Assembly: GCA_963573305.1 (NCBI GenBank)
Contig: OY754329.1
Coordinates: 66,399,084-66,463,083 of the forward strand
Source of the DNA: Pyrrhosoma nymphula
Lineage: Eukaryota; Arthropoda; Insecta; Odonata; Coenagrionidae
Direction: 5' to 3'
Length of the DNA stretch: 64,000 nt
Both the position numbers and the translations under genes were made by a program. Shown here piece by piece: positions 1 to 13,254 of the stretch (position 1 is the stretch's first letter; the number at the start of each line of letters is the position of its first letter). The notes under the pieces were generated by a model. It worked only from the letters and a program-made list of their open reading frames with translations. It did no database searches and was not told the DNA's origin.

Positions 1-2915
1 TCGTGAATACGTAAATATATTCAGTATGAATAAAAGAGGCCTTGAGCTCAATGTATCATAAAAACAAAAGGTGTACGCAATTCCTTTAAAAGAATAATAT
101 CGCTAGCATTATTTTTCGAATTGGGGTGTAAAATTTAAAAATAGCTGAGTGCGATCCCTAGATCATACCAAAGAAATTAATTTATACTAAAGACGTATAG
201 GACGAAGAAATGTTATATCAGGAAAGTTTGAAATCGACTAAAATGACTCTTTGGAGGATAAAAAGTTATTACAAGTATTTTGGAGTCTGTTGTAAAATGG
301 AAAATGTACAATAGAGTGGTCGATCGACGGTGGATGGGGTCACAAATTCCTTTTTTTAAACGCTCGTATTATTTTCTGTAACGGATGCAAAATCTAATAT
401 TTGTTCTACGAAAAACCTGGGTATCACCCGAGGAAATAAAAGATGATAACGAAGTACAATAAGCATGGTAGCAGAATGAAAGCTACATCGTGAAAGCATA
501 CATATGGCTGTAAAGAGCATAAATTGGAAAATATTTGAGGTCACATGTGGAATGAAAAATGTGCAAAAAGTAATTTCTAAAGATGAACATTGTGAAAGGG
601 GTTTGCAATCGTGGAGCACGTAATCGTAGTAATTCTCAATATTATTGCCTGATAAAGTCGGCAGAAGGGTCGGTGAAAGATAGCGCTTTATACAAATATC
701 CAGTAGTATCGGAAGGTGAAATGTTAATGGAAATATAAATAGCACTAATAATTAACACATGTCATAATTCTATTACTCTATGTTATATGCATGTATGTTT
801 GTGTGTGTGTTTTTAAGCAAATGCCTGTGTATGCATACCTCTTTGTATGCAGGTTCGTTGAAAAATCACTCACTTAACGAATATATATAATATGTTAGAG
901 GCATGACCCGATGAAACATAGACACATAAAAAAGAAAAAAAGAACATATGTTAATTTAATTTTCGATGGCAGAACCGCCTTCGTCGGAAACGGAGAAAGC
1001 AATCTGGGATAACTTCTGCGTTCCCGAAGATAGATGATCGTGATATAAGTTCCACTATATCACACTCACCAAGCATCGCAAACGCCTCCGTCCGTTTCCG
1101 TCACGTCAGGAACAAGTCGTTCCTGTTCCAACCACTTAGTTTGCCTACATTGGGCACATGAAAATCTTTCAAAGCATACTCAAATTACCGAAATGAAAAT
1201 CTAGAAAAGAATTCTTCCTAATTAACTACGTCTGATATTTCGTGTGCTGAACATAACAAGAGCCTCGCGGGGAAGTTACGTATACCTACGTTCAGACGTC
1301 AAATGTGTACAAACGACACCACACTCCACTTCTATACTTTCCACCCTGACTTCACTTACGAGAGCCAACACTCATCCACTGAATGGCTTACCTACTCGCT
1401 CATCCCTAAAAGGAAACAGTGAATTCGGAAAGAGTGGCACAGAATATTTTGGATGCGATTCTCGCCACTTTGAGAACGCAATTCCTTGAGTTCGTAGTCC
1501 CAACCTGGAATAAAAGTCGTAATAAAATCGTAAAAGATACAAAAAAAAAGATTTCCATCCTTGCTACAACTCCGCATTAGCGCTATAGAGAGATAAAAAC
1601 GGCTGGTGAAAATTCTTACGGTTTTGCGGCATTGCTATATTAGGTATTACTCAACGATGGTGGTGAAAGTGCATTGCGAAACTCATACGTGATTTAAAAG
1701 AATTCAGCATAGCTATAACCCTGCTATAAAAATTCATTGTACAGACTGTAGAATTTACAGTTAGGAAAAATACATTTTATCCAACACAAAAAATCCATGC
1801 TCTCCTTTATAGTATCAACAGGTCATTTTTCCTTCAGTAAAACTCATTTTACAGTAAATTTATTTTACATCCATCAGGATTCCCGTACTCAAAATCACTT
1901 ATAATTTAAATTAGCAATCCGTAGATGCATGAGGACATTGCACCTCCTTGAAACTACCTCGTAGAAATGAAATAATCCCTAGAAGGGTTCTCGTGGAAAC
2001 ATTTTGAAAAGCCCAAGGCACGTTGTAGCAGTAAGAGGCTGAATGATGCATGGACGTCTTTAAGATTCTATTCCCGGTGAGCCATTATCCTCCTAAATGC
2101 CTCCTTAAGTCGTTATGTGAGTCCCCCCAAGAATACAGATGGAGGGATGAATTACTCAGCATTGCTGCAGTCATAAAATCATATTTCCCCAATCTTCTCG
2201 TGCAGCATCGTAAATTCAGTTGCAAATGAGGTGCTTCCCCCTTTTTTGAATCGGCAATAAAGGCTGTAAAGACTCTTTTCTGGTCTACGAATCACGTAAG
2301 CTGTCCCTTTAAGCTGAGCTAATATTGACACACATCCCGATCCTAGAGCAGTTGGGATATTTCTCCTCATCTTCTGAGACGTGATTATTTTAGTTAGCAC
2401 AGACTAATTAAATCAGGCATAATTTCTTAGTGCGCTGGAATTGCTCTAAATACTACTATTTTGTGAATATTTCTGCAATTCTACCAGGAAATAAATATAT
2501 GAGGATGCAATCTAGATTGAAACTAATAAAAAGCAGCAGTAATAGCTTCACTATTCCACTTTTTCGGCAATCAGTTGTTTACTTTTGGTATCACACAATT
2601 TAGAAAAAGCACCTGTAAATTGGCTGCTTTCAAAATTAAATGTGAAAATTAACAGACGTAGAACGCCTGTACCAGGTGTAAGAAGGTTTCTACCGGTATA
2701 AAGGTGAAACATTTGAGAACTCACACACAGAACATACATGCAAACAACGGAAAGATACTCTGATATATCGATAGGCCCATTATGTAAAAATATGGACAAA
2801 ATAGCATTAATTATAAGCATTTGTTAATGGATATGCTATGTAAAATATCTGTATAAAAATGGTGGAAAATTTACAATTTTTAATAAAATGAACGAATAAT
2901 CATAAGTTTTAGTAA
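1..2915. other. AT-rich stretch without a supported gene
   Basis: I see no coding feature here. The longest open frame (129 codons, minus strand, 356-745) has no recognisable motif. A short TG run lies near 797-812. The segment at about 1010-1110 is slightly richer in CpG but shows no clear signal. Confidence 0.6.
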
Positions 2916-3780
2916 TCAGTCCGAATATTGGTCTTCTGTCGCTCTCCTTTCCGCTATTCTCTCAGGCAACAGCTTCATTTCTACATAATGTTTCACTTCG
3001 ATGTTCTTCATAATTTGCCAGATGTTTTCCGTTCTTGATCTTCCCCTGAAATACTTCGCACTCATTTCTTCCTTCAACATTGTTTTCAACAGGCTTTTTT
3101 GTCACCCATTGTGCCACATAACTTGGTCTATCCTTATTCTCTGAGTTTTCACGACACTTCTTTTCTCTCTAACTCTTTGTAGGAATTATCTGTCGTCGAT
3201 TTCTCTCAATTTCATCTTCATTGCATTTCATTAATTAACTGAATTCCAATTGCTTTCGTAATTTTTTGCAATGTAGCTGATATTACCCATGCTTTATTGC
3301 AATTTGAGAGTATGCTCCAAAAATAGGTCTTCATAAAATGCATACTTACTTCCAGTCTTTTACTGCAGACTACTCATTGACTCTTCCTCTGGTAGGATGA
3401 CTTTGGTAGAATCTTTGCATGGAATGCTCTGCTCACAATACCTTTCTAAAGTCTGTTACGCCTGGTGACTCAACTTCCCAGATAGCAATAGTCGTAAAAA
3501 TGCACGAAGTCCTTTTTTTGGAGAGGTTTTATGCTCTCCATTCCTTGCAGAAAGCATAATTTTGGCTATACATTTTGACATTTGGAATTTACATATACCA
3601 ATATAAAATTAACTTCTCTCTGCCCATTTTATCGTCATTTTTCCCCGTTAACACCACAACTCCATTGACTCCAATGTTTTTTCGTTCTTTAGCTGTTATG
3701 GTCCAGGTTCCACTGCCTTAGAAGAGCGTGATCCAAATATTTTTAAATGCACTCAATATTTTGGACGAGAATTATTTCCG
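2916..3780 (-). pseudogene. Decayed LINE, C-terminal part of the reverse transcriptase ORF (RTE-like)
   Basis: Read on the minus strand, this is the 3' part of a non-LTR retrotransposon ORF2. Pieces appear in the usual order: CYLGS near 3480 (the FCYLGS block after the RT palm), a KTYFWSIL block near 3330 (family form like KTFVWSVLLYG), SLLKTML near 3090, then RGRSRTENIWQIMKN and a final EDQYSD before a TGA stop at 2916-2918. In-frame stops occur (for example after CYLGS, and between WHNG and QKSLL near 3100) and more than one frame is needed, so it is dead. The upstream palm with the catalytic YxDD and the endonuclease are not seen; the copy is probably 5'-truncated, as is usual for LINEs. 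The end matches the LINE tail at 35215-35442. The family assignment is from remembered consensus, not a search. Confidence 0.8.
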
Positions 3781-5111
3781 GTGCTACCCATTTTCCACAG
3801 TGACTCTTTGTCCCTACTTACTTAAAAGAGGTGGTGAGTGAACAATGACTTCCTTAGAATACCTACATCAAATGGAACAATCTCTAATTTCTCGATATTA
3901 GCTACATGGACGTAATTTAATTTACATATTTACAAACCTATGCACAATTTCAAATATCTCCAGAAAATTACGTCACACTTGCATTTAGAAATAGAGATAA
4001 AATGTTTTGTAATATGAATTTCTACTCAAAACCCGCATCTGTTGGTCATTCTTTTGACCAAGTTTGACGAACCCATATTTCAGTCACAGTCAAGTGCAAT
4101 AAACCGAAAGTATTACAAAAAACACTTTCTTCGATGGTGAGTCATTGTCGATGGTTAATTTAATCATGTGAACGAGTTGATGTCACACTCAGAAAAAAGA
4201 AAACGGAATAAACTGATTTCTCGCAAAAAGGTTATCTAAGAAAGTGTATTCGCAGCAGTGCGAAAAGCTAGAATAAAAATTGAGCTTTTTCCAATCACAA
4301 TGTCACCGACAAAGCTTATGAATGTTACTGGCTTGCGAAATTTTATTTCAGTTTTTGGAATCATTGATACCTGATGCTACATTCTCTCTAGATATCCAAA
4401 GTCGCAGACCTTTAAAGTGAAAAATGCAAGCAAATGTTGCCAAAGCGATCTCCGACCAAGAGAGAAAGACCATCCGAAATTTTCCATTTTTTATTCACAT
4501 TCGGCTTCTAACTGAAAAACCCGGCCTTCAAAAGAGGGTACCATCTCATGTAAGATGGATGCGGTCTACTTCAAACAAGGACTGGAAACGGAATCTATCC
4601 ATTTTATTTCTTGCACAGAGATTGGATCCACGTCGGCGGGTCTGGGCTTACTTGATCGACTGTGAAACACCCAGCTCTTTCCTTCAGAGACCTTCTGGCG
4701 GAATCAGCGATGCGGAAGAAAACGGCACGAAAAGGCACACAATATTATAAATATGTATCACCAGTCACAAATCTGTAAATAAATTAGAAATCACCGGGCA
4801 TACAAAATAATAAGGTTTTTTTAGTTGGCACGACCCTATTGTAATCATACATTGACTTAGATAAGAACTCTTAAATGATGACTAAATCAAAAAGATCTCA
4901 GGAACCTCAAGCAACACCTCCTCTGTCCGTGTTTAGATTACAGTTACCATACTTTTCGTAATAAAACGACTATAAGGACAATAAGCTGTATGACACAAAA
5001 AAAGTGCAAAATCAGACTTATTGAAGTTATACTTCTTTGCGCCCGTTGGAGACTTTTGGGATGGGATGTTGGTCGAGAAACCGCGTCACGCTCTTTTTTG
5101 GGGAGAAGAAT
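3781..5111. other. AT-rich stretch without a supported gene
   Basis: A 108-codon plus-strand frame at 4424-4750 has no family features I recognise and no evident splice or promoter context. I treat it as chance. Nothing else is visible. Confidence 0.55.
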
Positions 5112-5295
5112 TGTACGTTTTTGTATGGTTTTTTGTACGTTCGAACTTTGAACAAGAGCATCGATGGGTGAGTCGGTAGCGCACTCGACTTTCACTTAAG
5201 AGTCCCATGTTCGATTCCCGGTTGGGGCGATTTTTTTTTTAAACAAAACTTCTTTTCAAAGTTCGAACGTACAAAAAACCATACAAAAACGTACA
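5112..5295. repeat. Perfect 40-bp inverted repeat enclosing a tRNA-like sequence
   Basis: The left arm (5112-5151, starting TGTACGTTTTTGTATGG) and the right arm (5256-5295) are exact reverse complements over 40 bases. The 104-base interior holds a tRNA-like sequence at 5158-5230. A transcript would fold into a long perfect hairpin. I found no convincing target-site duplication outside the arms. It could be a fold-back element or MITE that captured a tRNA-like insert, or a recent local inversion. Perfect arms in otherwise decayed DNA suggest a recent origin or gene conversion. Confidence 0.85.
5158..5230 (+). repeat. tRNA-like sequence (SINE head or tRNA pseudogene)
   Basis: An A-box-like GGGTGAGTCGGTAG and a B-box-like GTTCGATTCCC are spaced as in a tRNA. 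The anticodon arm pairs only with an irregular 8-base loop, and a T run follows the 3' end. It is therefore a tRNA-derived relic rather than a functional tRNA gene. It sits entirely inside the inverted repeat of 5112-5295. Confidence 0.55.
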
Positions 5296-7039
5296 TATAG
5301 TATGTAGGTGTATATAACAGATAATATATAGGTGTATATTATAAAAATTAAATCACTCATAACAATATATCGAAGAGAAATATATTGAATAATAGATAAA
5401 AAATGTCTTTTATTTCATTTATATATCCTGTCTGCCTGTGTGTGTGAGCGGGTGTGTGCGACCGGCCAAAGAAGTATAACTTCCACCGTCTGGTCCGACG
5501 CAGACCACGTTTTTATAGGTAAATCAACTAATCCGTGTTTTTTTTTCAATTGGGTTAGTAGACAGTCCGTGGGCCGGCTTAAATTCGGATTTTCTTCAAT
5601 TTAAGCAAATGTAGTATTCCTCCACTCCAGTTTCATTAACATTGCCTCTTGGATAATTGATGAGTCTCCCTATATTGGATTTATCCATGGATTGTCCTGT
5701 GAAGCTTCATCAGGATGAGAGAAATTGGATTTTAGATCAAAAGTTAAATATTGACACTGCTTAAGAAAATTGGTGGAAAAATACGAACTGAATCAACACA
5801 TACCTTCGCATCACTTACACTTATTTTGATCGTGTTTGGGTTAAGGTAAAGTTAATGAATTTTCTCCAGAATTAACCATTTTTTAAATACAAATCGGAAT
5901 GAATTCATAAAATAATCATGCTTTAATTAATGCAATCATAAATTGGAGAAGTGCAAATCAAATAGAAGCAATGCATTAAACCAATTATCTTGAATCTCTA
6001 AGACCGAAATTATTTTTTACTCAAGGAATATACAACATTTGCTTCCAATCTGTCTAATCACCGCCATTGGAGTATAAATACGAGTACCTATTTCGTCGAC
6101 CTGTACGCTACATAACATTATAAAAGGTATTTTGGGAATATAGGTCGGTCTCTTTACAGCCTTTACCTGGAACTTTTTTGTCTCTCTTCAGCATAATTGC
6201 AGTTTTGTTTGTACAATACCCCTTTTAGTGCTTTCAATCATGTACGTTCATCTTTGTTTCAGCTACATTTAGGAAGTCCAATATCAAGCTTATTTTCCTC
6301 CCATTTCCTACTTGTAAGGCACTTTTCTCCATTCATGACCTTCGCCACCCCAATACCTGATATTGAATACTTCATGTACTATTCCATGCACACATACAAC
6401 CACTATTACAGCCGATCTTACAATGATAAATACAACTTTAGCATGGAAATATTAGGAAAAACAGATTAAAAGTTTTACAAGTGCTGAAGTCTGATGAGTG
6501 ACCAACATATCTTCTTAAAGAAGGTCCATTCTGCTAATAAAGTTATAGAATGGTGGAAAGCCTTTATATCAGGGTTTCACGTGAAACCTTAAATGTTGTT
6601 TTTTGACATTCTATTTTTTGTCTACTTTCCGCACATAAATTTGTAAAAATACATTTAAAAACAAAGGCTATTTAAACTGAGTTTCTTTTAAGGGCACTGT
6701 CTGCATCTATACATCAGCATATCTACCTAAATGTACCAAATCACATTCACAGCCGTAAAATGTTTTTTTAACTCACTACGCATCTTCAATATTTGCAGTA
6801 CTGAGTGCAGCCATTTTATTAATAGAATTGACCGTCTCAGGCGTGATGCATAAGATTTTCATGTAAAAAAAATGTAACTGCACTTTTTCCGGAAAAAATA
6901 TCGTCACTACGCGTTTCTGAACACATAACCATCCCAAAAACCTGATACTGGCAATTTGAGCCGAAACGCCCTGTGGTAACAAAGTATCTTTTTTGTCGTG
7001 GAGAAGTGCGGTTTCATTTTTTGTAAGACTTACTGTGTC
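5296..7039. other. AT-rich stretch without a supported gene
   Basis: It contains a short TG/GTGTG run at about 5437-5460 and no coding signal. The 90-codon plus frame at 6197-6469 shows no recognisable domain. Confidence 0.55.
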
Positions 7040-7790
7040 ACTTATAATCCATTAATATTCCCCATCGACCCTTGACCCTGAAAGAACTGCAAAACGAGTC
7101 AACCTTGAACGATTTAAGGATCGTTGACATACGGAGTGCGCATGATATACTAACTCATACTCCATCACATGACTACGAAGGTTGTAGAGCTCAACCTGGG
7201 AGGAATTTCAAATGGGAGGGAAATGCAAGGAATGAGTGGTTTCTGTTACATTTTTCTCCCCCTCGCGGGGCGCTTTCCATACTCGATCAAGGGGGCCTCC
7301 TAGACTAATGGCTTTCCGTCTGCTGCAGTCACTCCCTGATATGTATTCCTAGCACATAAAGCAACGGCGCATTGCGAAAGTCCATTTTACGAGCGTGACT
7401 CCTCTCCAAGAGCGCCATTAAAACTCCACGTCTCTTCGCGGGCCCCTATCCAACCACCGCAACCACCAGCCTCCAGCCGCCTCGGCCGTCCCTGGCTCCC
7501 ATCGAAAGAGGTTATTCAAGTGAGGGACACATACCCGCGATGCACATGCTGTTTTTTCTACTCCGGGCGAGAAAAAAATAAAAATGCGATTCCCACGAAA
7601 TAAGGGGAATTGCGGTGTCATTGGAAGCTCCTCCAAGCAGGAAAGGCGCACCATTCAGAAGTGCAAATGAGGCGGCTGCTTTTGAAAAAAAGGAAGCAGG
7701 CCATTCCGAGTCCCCTATACATTTGAAATACGTTGGAAGCGAAAGAGTAGCTAGGTCATCCGAACCATTCAACTTTAGTGAAACAAATGC
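7040..7790. other. GC-richer island, function unknown
   Basis: This block has more CpG and GC than its flanks, and overlapping open frames on both strands at 7418-7827. None of the frames looks like a known protein. Overlapping frames on both strands are expected where stop codons are scarce. It may be a regulatory element or an old insertion. Confidence 0.4.
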
Positions 7791-9208
7791 GAGCTACATT
7801 CACACAAATGTGGATAGAATAATTTAAGGAAAATGAGAATGATCAAATTGACATACACTTGCATGCAATGCTGAATTCGTACATAAACCACTCCGCAGAA
7901 TTCACGGCGCGTGGGATGATTTGATTGAGGGAGGGAGAGGAGAAGATATATACTTGGCGAATCAACCTTTTTGACATTCAGTGTCTCCTATGTGTGAATT
8001 ATTCCGGTGTTTATTTAACCAAAACAGATCACTCAACAGGGACAAATACTTCATAATATATTTCCGGCATCGTTTAGTATTTCTTCCCAGCTTTCAAACT
8101 ATTTAATGCTGAAATAACCACTGGAAATGAACGGAAATAAAAACGTTTAAACCAAGGTCATCATTAATTTGTCACTCAATCCTGAGATATTTTTACTGCA
8201 GCCCTCTTTATAACCCTGTCCCTTCCTCAGTCCTTTGTGCCCTTGCAGCCCTGTACCTTTCCTGTTATAGCTCACCAATCTCTCGATCCTCCGCGTGAAA
8301 ATTTCCCTTTTATTTACTTTAACAATACGATTCTCGCGAATTCGTAATATCTCAAAGCGTGACCTAATCATCCATTGTCTTAATGATTTTTCGTCTATTT
8401 CATTTTCACCATTCATCTCCAGAAACAAGTTTATAATGAATCTATTTTTCAGTACCAGCTTGATAATGGTCCATGCCTATGAGCCATGTAGCGCATCGTT
8501 CGATACTAATGTTTTCAGGTACTGCTTTCCTCTTGATATTCTTGGTTTCTTTAAACAAAGCAGCCCATCATGAATGCCTGAAAAAATAACTGAAATTTTC
8601 AAAATACAAAGGCGTAGGATTGAAATGATTTTAAGTCCCAGAGTATTAGAACTTAACTTTAGAAATAAGAGGAAGATTTTCAATACGTAATTGTTGATAT
8701 ATTTTCTGGTGAGACAAGAAGGCCCCTCAATATACGTAGAAATTTCGTAACTGAGTGGGCACGGCCTATCACTTTACAGATGGAATAATTCACAAATCTT
8801 GCTGTTTTTTCTACAACAAGCCCACTAAGTCTAAGAGTATGGCCTTACAAAGGATGATGGCGGGCTTCCATTGAACTGCATGTTCATGGAGCAGTTCCTG
8901 AGGCAAAATGTGTCCGTCTGCATCGAGCGGGCGTGGAAGATTTACGAGACAAATAGATCTCCTGTTTTCCCTCCCTCATTCAAGTTTTCCAAAGCCGTTT
9001 ACCCCAGATGATCACTTTGATTTCGAATTTCTTCTTCTTTCTTTATAGTAGGCTCCTGTAATATCTTTATTTTTCATTACAGCCGTATCTAGGTAGAGTT
9101 TTCGAGCAACATTCTTCTTGTCCCAGAGACATTTCTTCTTCCTGTGGTCAGTTCATACCTTGCGATGCGTACTAATCTGTCGCTTGACATCCTGCTTTAA
9201 CGCTTATC
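7791..9208. other. Stretch without a supported gene
   Basis: Overlapping frames at 8147-8683 on both strands carry no motif I can name. No repeat or RNA gene was noticed. Confidence 0.5.
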
Positions 9209-9481
9209 CTATTCTTGTCTTTGTTTAAGTACCCACCCATTTTTGTTTCCTTTTTTACACGATCTTCTTACTTCTTTGGCGAATAGTGTTTTTCTTGCAT
9301 TATTTAAAAGAATTTCCATCTTTGTAGTCACTGATAGTCTTAAGGTTTTGGATATACCCGGCCTTGTCTTTGGTATGCACATCATAATTGGCCTAATTCG
9401 GCTGTTTGGTTTCAACTTTAATCGTAATATTTTGGGATAGCGCTCGAACGTTAAGCGGTGAATTTCTTTCAGGCACTGCAT
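9209..9481 (-). pseudogene. Possible LINE fragment, linker after the endonuclease domain
   Basis: This 90-codon minus-strand frame contains HRLTF, then LRLKLKPNSR, then KMEILLNNARKTL. The order and spacing recall the end of LINE apurinic endonuclease domains (DHRLV, LRLKLK) followed by the linker to the reverse transcriptase (NKFEIL). No upstream endonuclease catalytic motifs could be read, and the downstream sequence has stops. This is a weak match by eye, and chance similarity is quite possible. Confidence 0.25.
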
Positions 9482-9818
9482 TCATAAAACTAGGATTTAT
9501 CAAGTGAATCAATGGAATGCCCTCGGCTGAATACGTGAAAGGGTGATGTTACTTCGATCTGAGTAGGCCACATCCCTAATACGCCGTGAGTATTTGGTGC
9601 TCTGCACAGAAATATATATTCGCGGGATAAATGCAAAGGAAAGTCGCACGCCTGATTAGGAACAGCTGCGAGCGAACACACTGTTACATAACTGATAAAG
9701 CACTAGGGCCGTGAGGCGTGATCAATGTTAAGGCGTACTAGGCGTGCTTAATTTTTCCCATAATTCAGGAAGTGACCTCACAATTTTAAGCTTCGGAACA
9801 ATCTCACAACAACGAAAG

Positions 9819-9869
9819 GACTGGTACAGGCTGGTAAGAGAAAGGGTTTACTAGCCGGCTGTACCAGTC
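9819..9869. repeat. Short hairpin
   Basis: GACTGGTACAG at 9819-9829 is the exact reverse complement of CTGTACCAGTC at 9859-9869. The pairing continues imperfectly inwards (GCTGG with CCGG). No T run follows it and no gene adjoins it. Confidence 0.6.
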
Positions 9870-10056
9870 GTACTACTTCATCATGGCGTCCACTATGGCT
9901 AGGGTTGCGAACTTCATGAGGGTTAATTTGAATTCATAATAACTTATCTTCCATTGTTTAGTTTAAGAACAGTCATTATGTTCCAGCGTGACCCGATTAA
10001 CATTTGCATGCTTGTAAAATTTCATTTCTAGGCGTTTTCACGAGGCTATCCAAGGT

Positions 10057-10117
10057 GACGGCTACCTTGACATCTTTGTTCGACGGCTACCTTGAAGATG
10101 ACTTCTTTGTTCGACGT
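10057..10117. repeat. Two-copy tandem repeat
   Basis: GACGGCTACCTTGA occurs at 10057 and again at 10082. Both copies are followed by a CTTTGTTCGACG block. The second copy carries a 6-base insertion. A third, partial match (GGCTATCCAAGGTGA) lies just upstream. Confidence 0.7.
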
Positions 10118-12160
10118 ATTTTTCGACCACATGTACGCTCAAGCGCGATTTATCCTTTCCACTTGGCAACAATGGCCCAAACTCGCACTGAATGTAGTAT
10201 ATTAAATATACTAAGCGGGTATATCCAAATTAGAACCCGGCTTCGGTTGAGAGCCACTAGAGGCTCGAAGGCTACACGCTAGTATAAGATTACTTGAAAA
10301 ATTACGATGAGGAGAGTTACAGTACGACTAATAATTAAGGATATTAATTTTGACCCCGTGCTATATCTCTAGAACTGATAAAAGTAATAAACTTTAAATA
10401 AATTTCCACTCCCTATTCCTAAAAGCATTAGGGAAGGCTGTTGTCATAACCCCCCAATGACAAAGGCCCATGTGGGATGTCGTGAGGTAGCATGTAGATG
10501 TAAACCATCAAATTTATCATATTTGATATGGCTTGAACAAAGTTTTAGCCCGGCGGGCTATGATCTAAGGCAAGGTAGGGCAACTTTTAGGAGAGTACGT
10601 GCCAAAATTGGCCAAATATCTGACAAAATTTGTCATGTGCCAACCAAATTTTCAAGAATATATGATTTAAAATCTTTTTAATTGATTTGTAAGTAATTAT
10701 GTTCATCGTGCAAAATTAACTGATGGTAAATATTATGACAGGTTTGTGCAAAGAAGGCATTTGTGGCTTTTTTTATTAGCATATAAGTATGACTGCAACT
10801 GCCATAGATATTCAATAAATTTAAAGAAACGTTATTAGTTGCGCGCTTCCGGAGCGCGCAGCTGCTTTTATAACCTAAAATAAGAAATTGACTTCGTTTT
10901 TTTCGGACGTAGGCAGTCTTGCACACGCTTAGACTGTCCCCGCCACTGATAGGTGTTTTCTAAAAAGTGAAAATAAATTTGGCAAGTACTTGTTTTGTGT
11001 GCCAGAAACAAGTCATTGGCGTACCACCTTTGGCACGCATACTAAGGGTTGCTCTGGTTTACGGTTTACCAAAGAATAATTGGGGATTTATTGATTTCAG
11101 TCACTCTTCAAAGTGGCCCCAATTGTATAACAAGGTGAGATTGACAGTGTTTCCAAAAAAAATCAATCCCGAAACAAATTTTGAGTTGACTGATGGAAGG
11201 ATAAAAGATAGGCGATACTTTCAGGGAAATAGCAGCATTGGGTTTAAAACGAACTGAGGTAATATTAAGATTTGAAAGATAAAAATATTTCCTCGTGAAA
11301 TATTTTGGGTCAGGCAGCCATGACTCAAAGTAGGATGAGGATCAAATATTTTTTCACCTCACTTAACGGCGGGCGGACAATCCCTCAGCAAGAATCTTTG
11401 AAATTAAGGAGACAAGATTGATGAAAGAATGACGCAATAAATCTAAAAAAATGCACAAATTTGGTACAAGCTTAGATATCAACTAATTTATAGCAGTTAT
11501 TAAATGCTCGCAATTCGTTTATTCCAGAGAAAATCAAATTTATGAATTTCAATGTTTCTCATAATCCATGCAGTTACATTACCTGAGGCGCTTTTTATTT
11601 TTTATTAATGGAATTTTAAATAAAAAAAATTAACGTTCATGGGCATTACCAGGGATGGTAGTGTGTGTGAAATCCACTACGAAAAAATAATTTGCCCCAA
11701 ATGGGTTAATCCCTTCCTCCAATCCTTCGAATTGGAGCCGGGTTCTAACATAAATTAATCTACCCTGATGGCCTACTGCAATGTTAATTTTGCCGTAGCT
11801 TAAAATAAACAAATATTTCTGAAGACGGCTTTAAATAGCAAGACGTTTTCTGGGATCGCGGGTGATCGCGGAAGCTGCGTTCGACTCCTAGTCCAAGCTA
11901 ATAATTTGTTTATCCAAAAATTAGGTAATACATTCCTCCACATTGGGAAACGCCCGTTATAGTTGACTATTTTATATTGTTTTGATGTAAATAACCATAT
12001 ATTGGAATGGTCTCCATTTACCTCAAGGACTCAGACCTCAATCGCTCAAATATAGGTAAGTACCTCGTGCCATCATTATAACGATGCATAGTAAGATATC
12101 CGATACCGTTCTTTTAAGGCCAAGACAAAAATTCAAAGTGAAAATATTTTCTGGGCAGTG
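10118..12160. other. Stretch without a supported gene
   Basis: Frames of up to 96 codons (10967-11257, plus) are unrecognised. GATCGCGG is repeated at about 11853-11870 beside a weak TTCGACTCC B-box-like motif, too little to call a SINE. Confidence 0.5.
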
Positions 12161-12165
12161 ATATT

Positions 12166-12222
12166 GGATGAAGCACCTGGCATCGAACCGGTGGATCTGG
12201 GTTCAATGTGAGTCCATGTGGA
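12166..12222 (+). repeat. Weak tRNA-like SINE relic
   Basis: GATCTGGGTTCAATGTGAGTCC resembles the T-arm and B box of tRNA-derived SINEs, preceded by a degenerate anticodon-arm-like part. The A box is not clear. Confidence 0.3.
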
Positions 12223-12799
12223 TTATTATTCTCATTGTGAATATTTGCATGATTGTGGTGGTTGTAGAATGAAAGTAATGATAACTAAACTGTTTAATGA
12301 TTTGCCGAGGCATATACACGATTAAAAATAATTTTTGGGAAGTTAAAAACAATTCTAGATATATTTTTAGGAAAAGTAGGATTCTATTTAATTATAAGGC
12401 TAAATGTATACGTATAACAGGAGTCCCAGTGAAGGTATTTAATAAATTGTAACTAATGGCAATACAGCGTAAAAAATGAGAAACCTCTGATGAGTGTATT
12501 GTGGCTCAGAGCTCTAAGATAAAACGTCAAAACTTTCTCGAAATGTACATTCTAATTTGTGGTAAACATTAATGTAAAGCAAAATTTAATTTAAAAAATT
12601 TAATTGAATATTCTCTAAAAATATCAAAACCCTGTAAGCGTTGTTTGTCTGAAAGAATGGAGACGATCCTGCTTTGTGGATAACAATGGAAAAAGACTAT
12701 CCGCATCCACGAGCCTAGGGTGGATGACATATTGTTCAATATTTACGCTTCATGGAGCAAGCATTGGTAGATTGATGCACGATATAGGGAAGATCTGAG
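12223..12799. other. AT-rich stretch, nothing seen
   Basis: No coding or repeat signal was noticed. Confidence 0.5.
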
Positions 12800-13254
12800 G
12801 ATAGTCCACAGCAATGTACCGCAATCACGCGCCGAAACAGGAGCCGCAAATCTCAGAGAGATACAATTTCTCTCTCGTCCTTTTTAACGTGGGTCGGAAC
12901 ACCTCCCACGGAAAAAAAAACCTTTCCAACCTCCACACAACCTGCCATGCCATGTGGATAGAGATTTCTATTCCTCCTCACCCCCCTACACGTTCCCTTT
13001 CATTCTTCGGCGCCTCCAATCTCTGTCTTCACGCAAGGACGCCCAGTTGAGAGGGAGGAGTAGGACCCAAATCGATTGCTTTCGCCGAATCCACCGACCC
13101 AACCGACTCCCAAAGCCACGCCTTTCTCCCCCAGAGTGTCTGCCTCACCTGCCTTTCTCGCCACCTCCCGTGACATCGGCGATAAGGGCTAAAAATTAAG
13201 GGCGATATTGCGATTGGTCCATCGACTGCGATTCACCACGCGCGGGTGATATGG
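12800..13254. other. C-rich, GC-rich block
   Basis: The plus strand is rich in C and CpG, with several CCTCC-type tracts. Two overlapping frames (78 and 81 codons) lack known motifs. It could be an exon, promoter or old repeat, and I cannot decide which. Confidence 0.4.

Noticed and set aside
356..745. 129-codon minus-strand frame as a gene
   Set aside because: No domain or transmembrane pattern of a known family, and no supporting context.
5158..5230. Functional tRNA gene
   Set aside because: The anticodon arm is irregular, the sequence is enclosed in an inverted repeat, and there are several other degraded tRNA-like SINE heads in the window.
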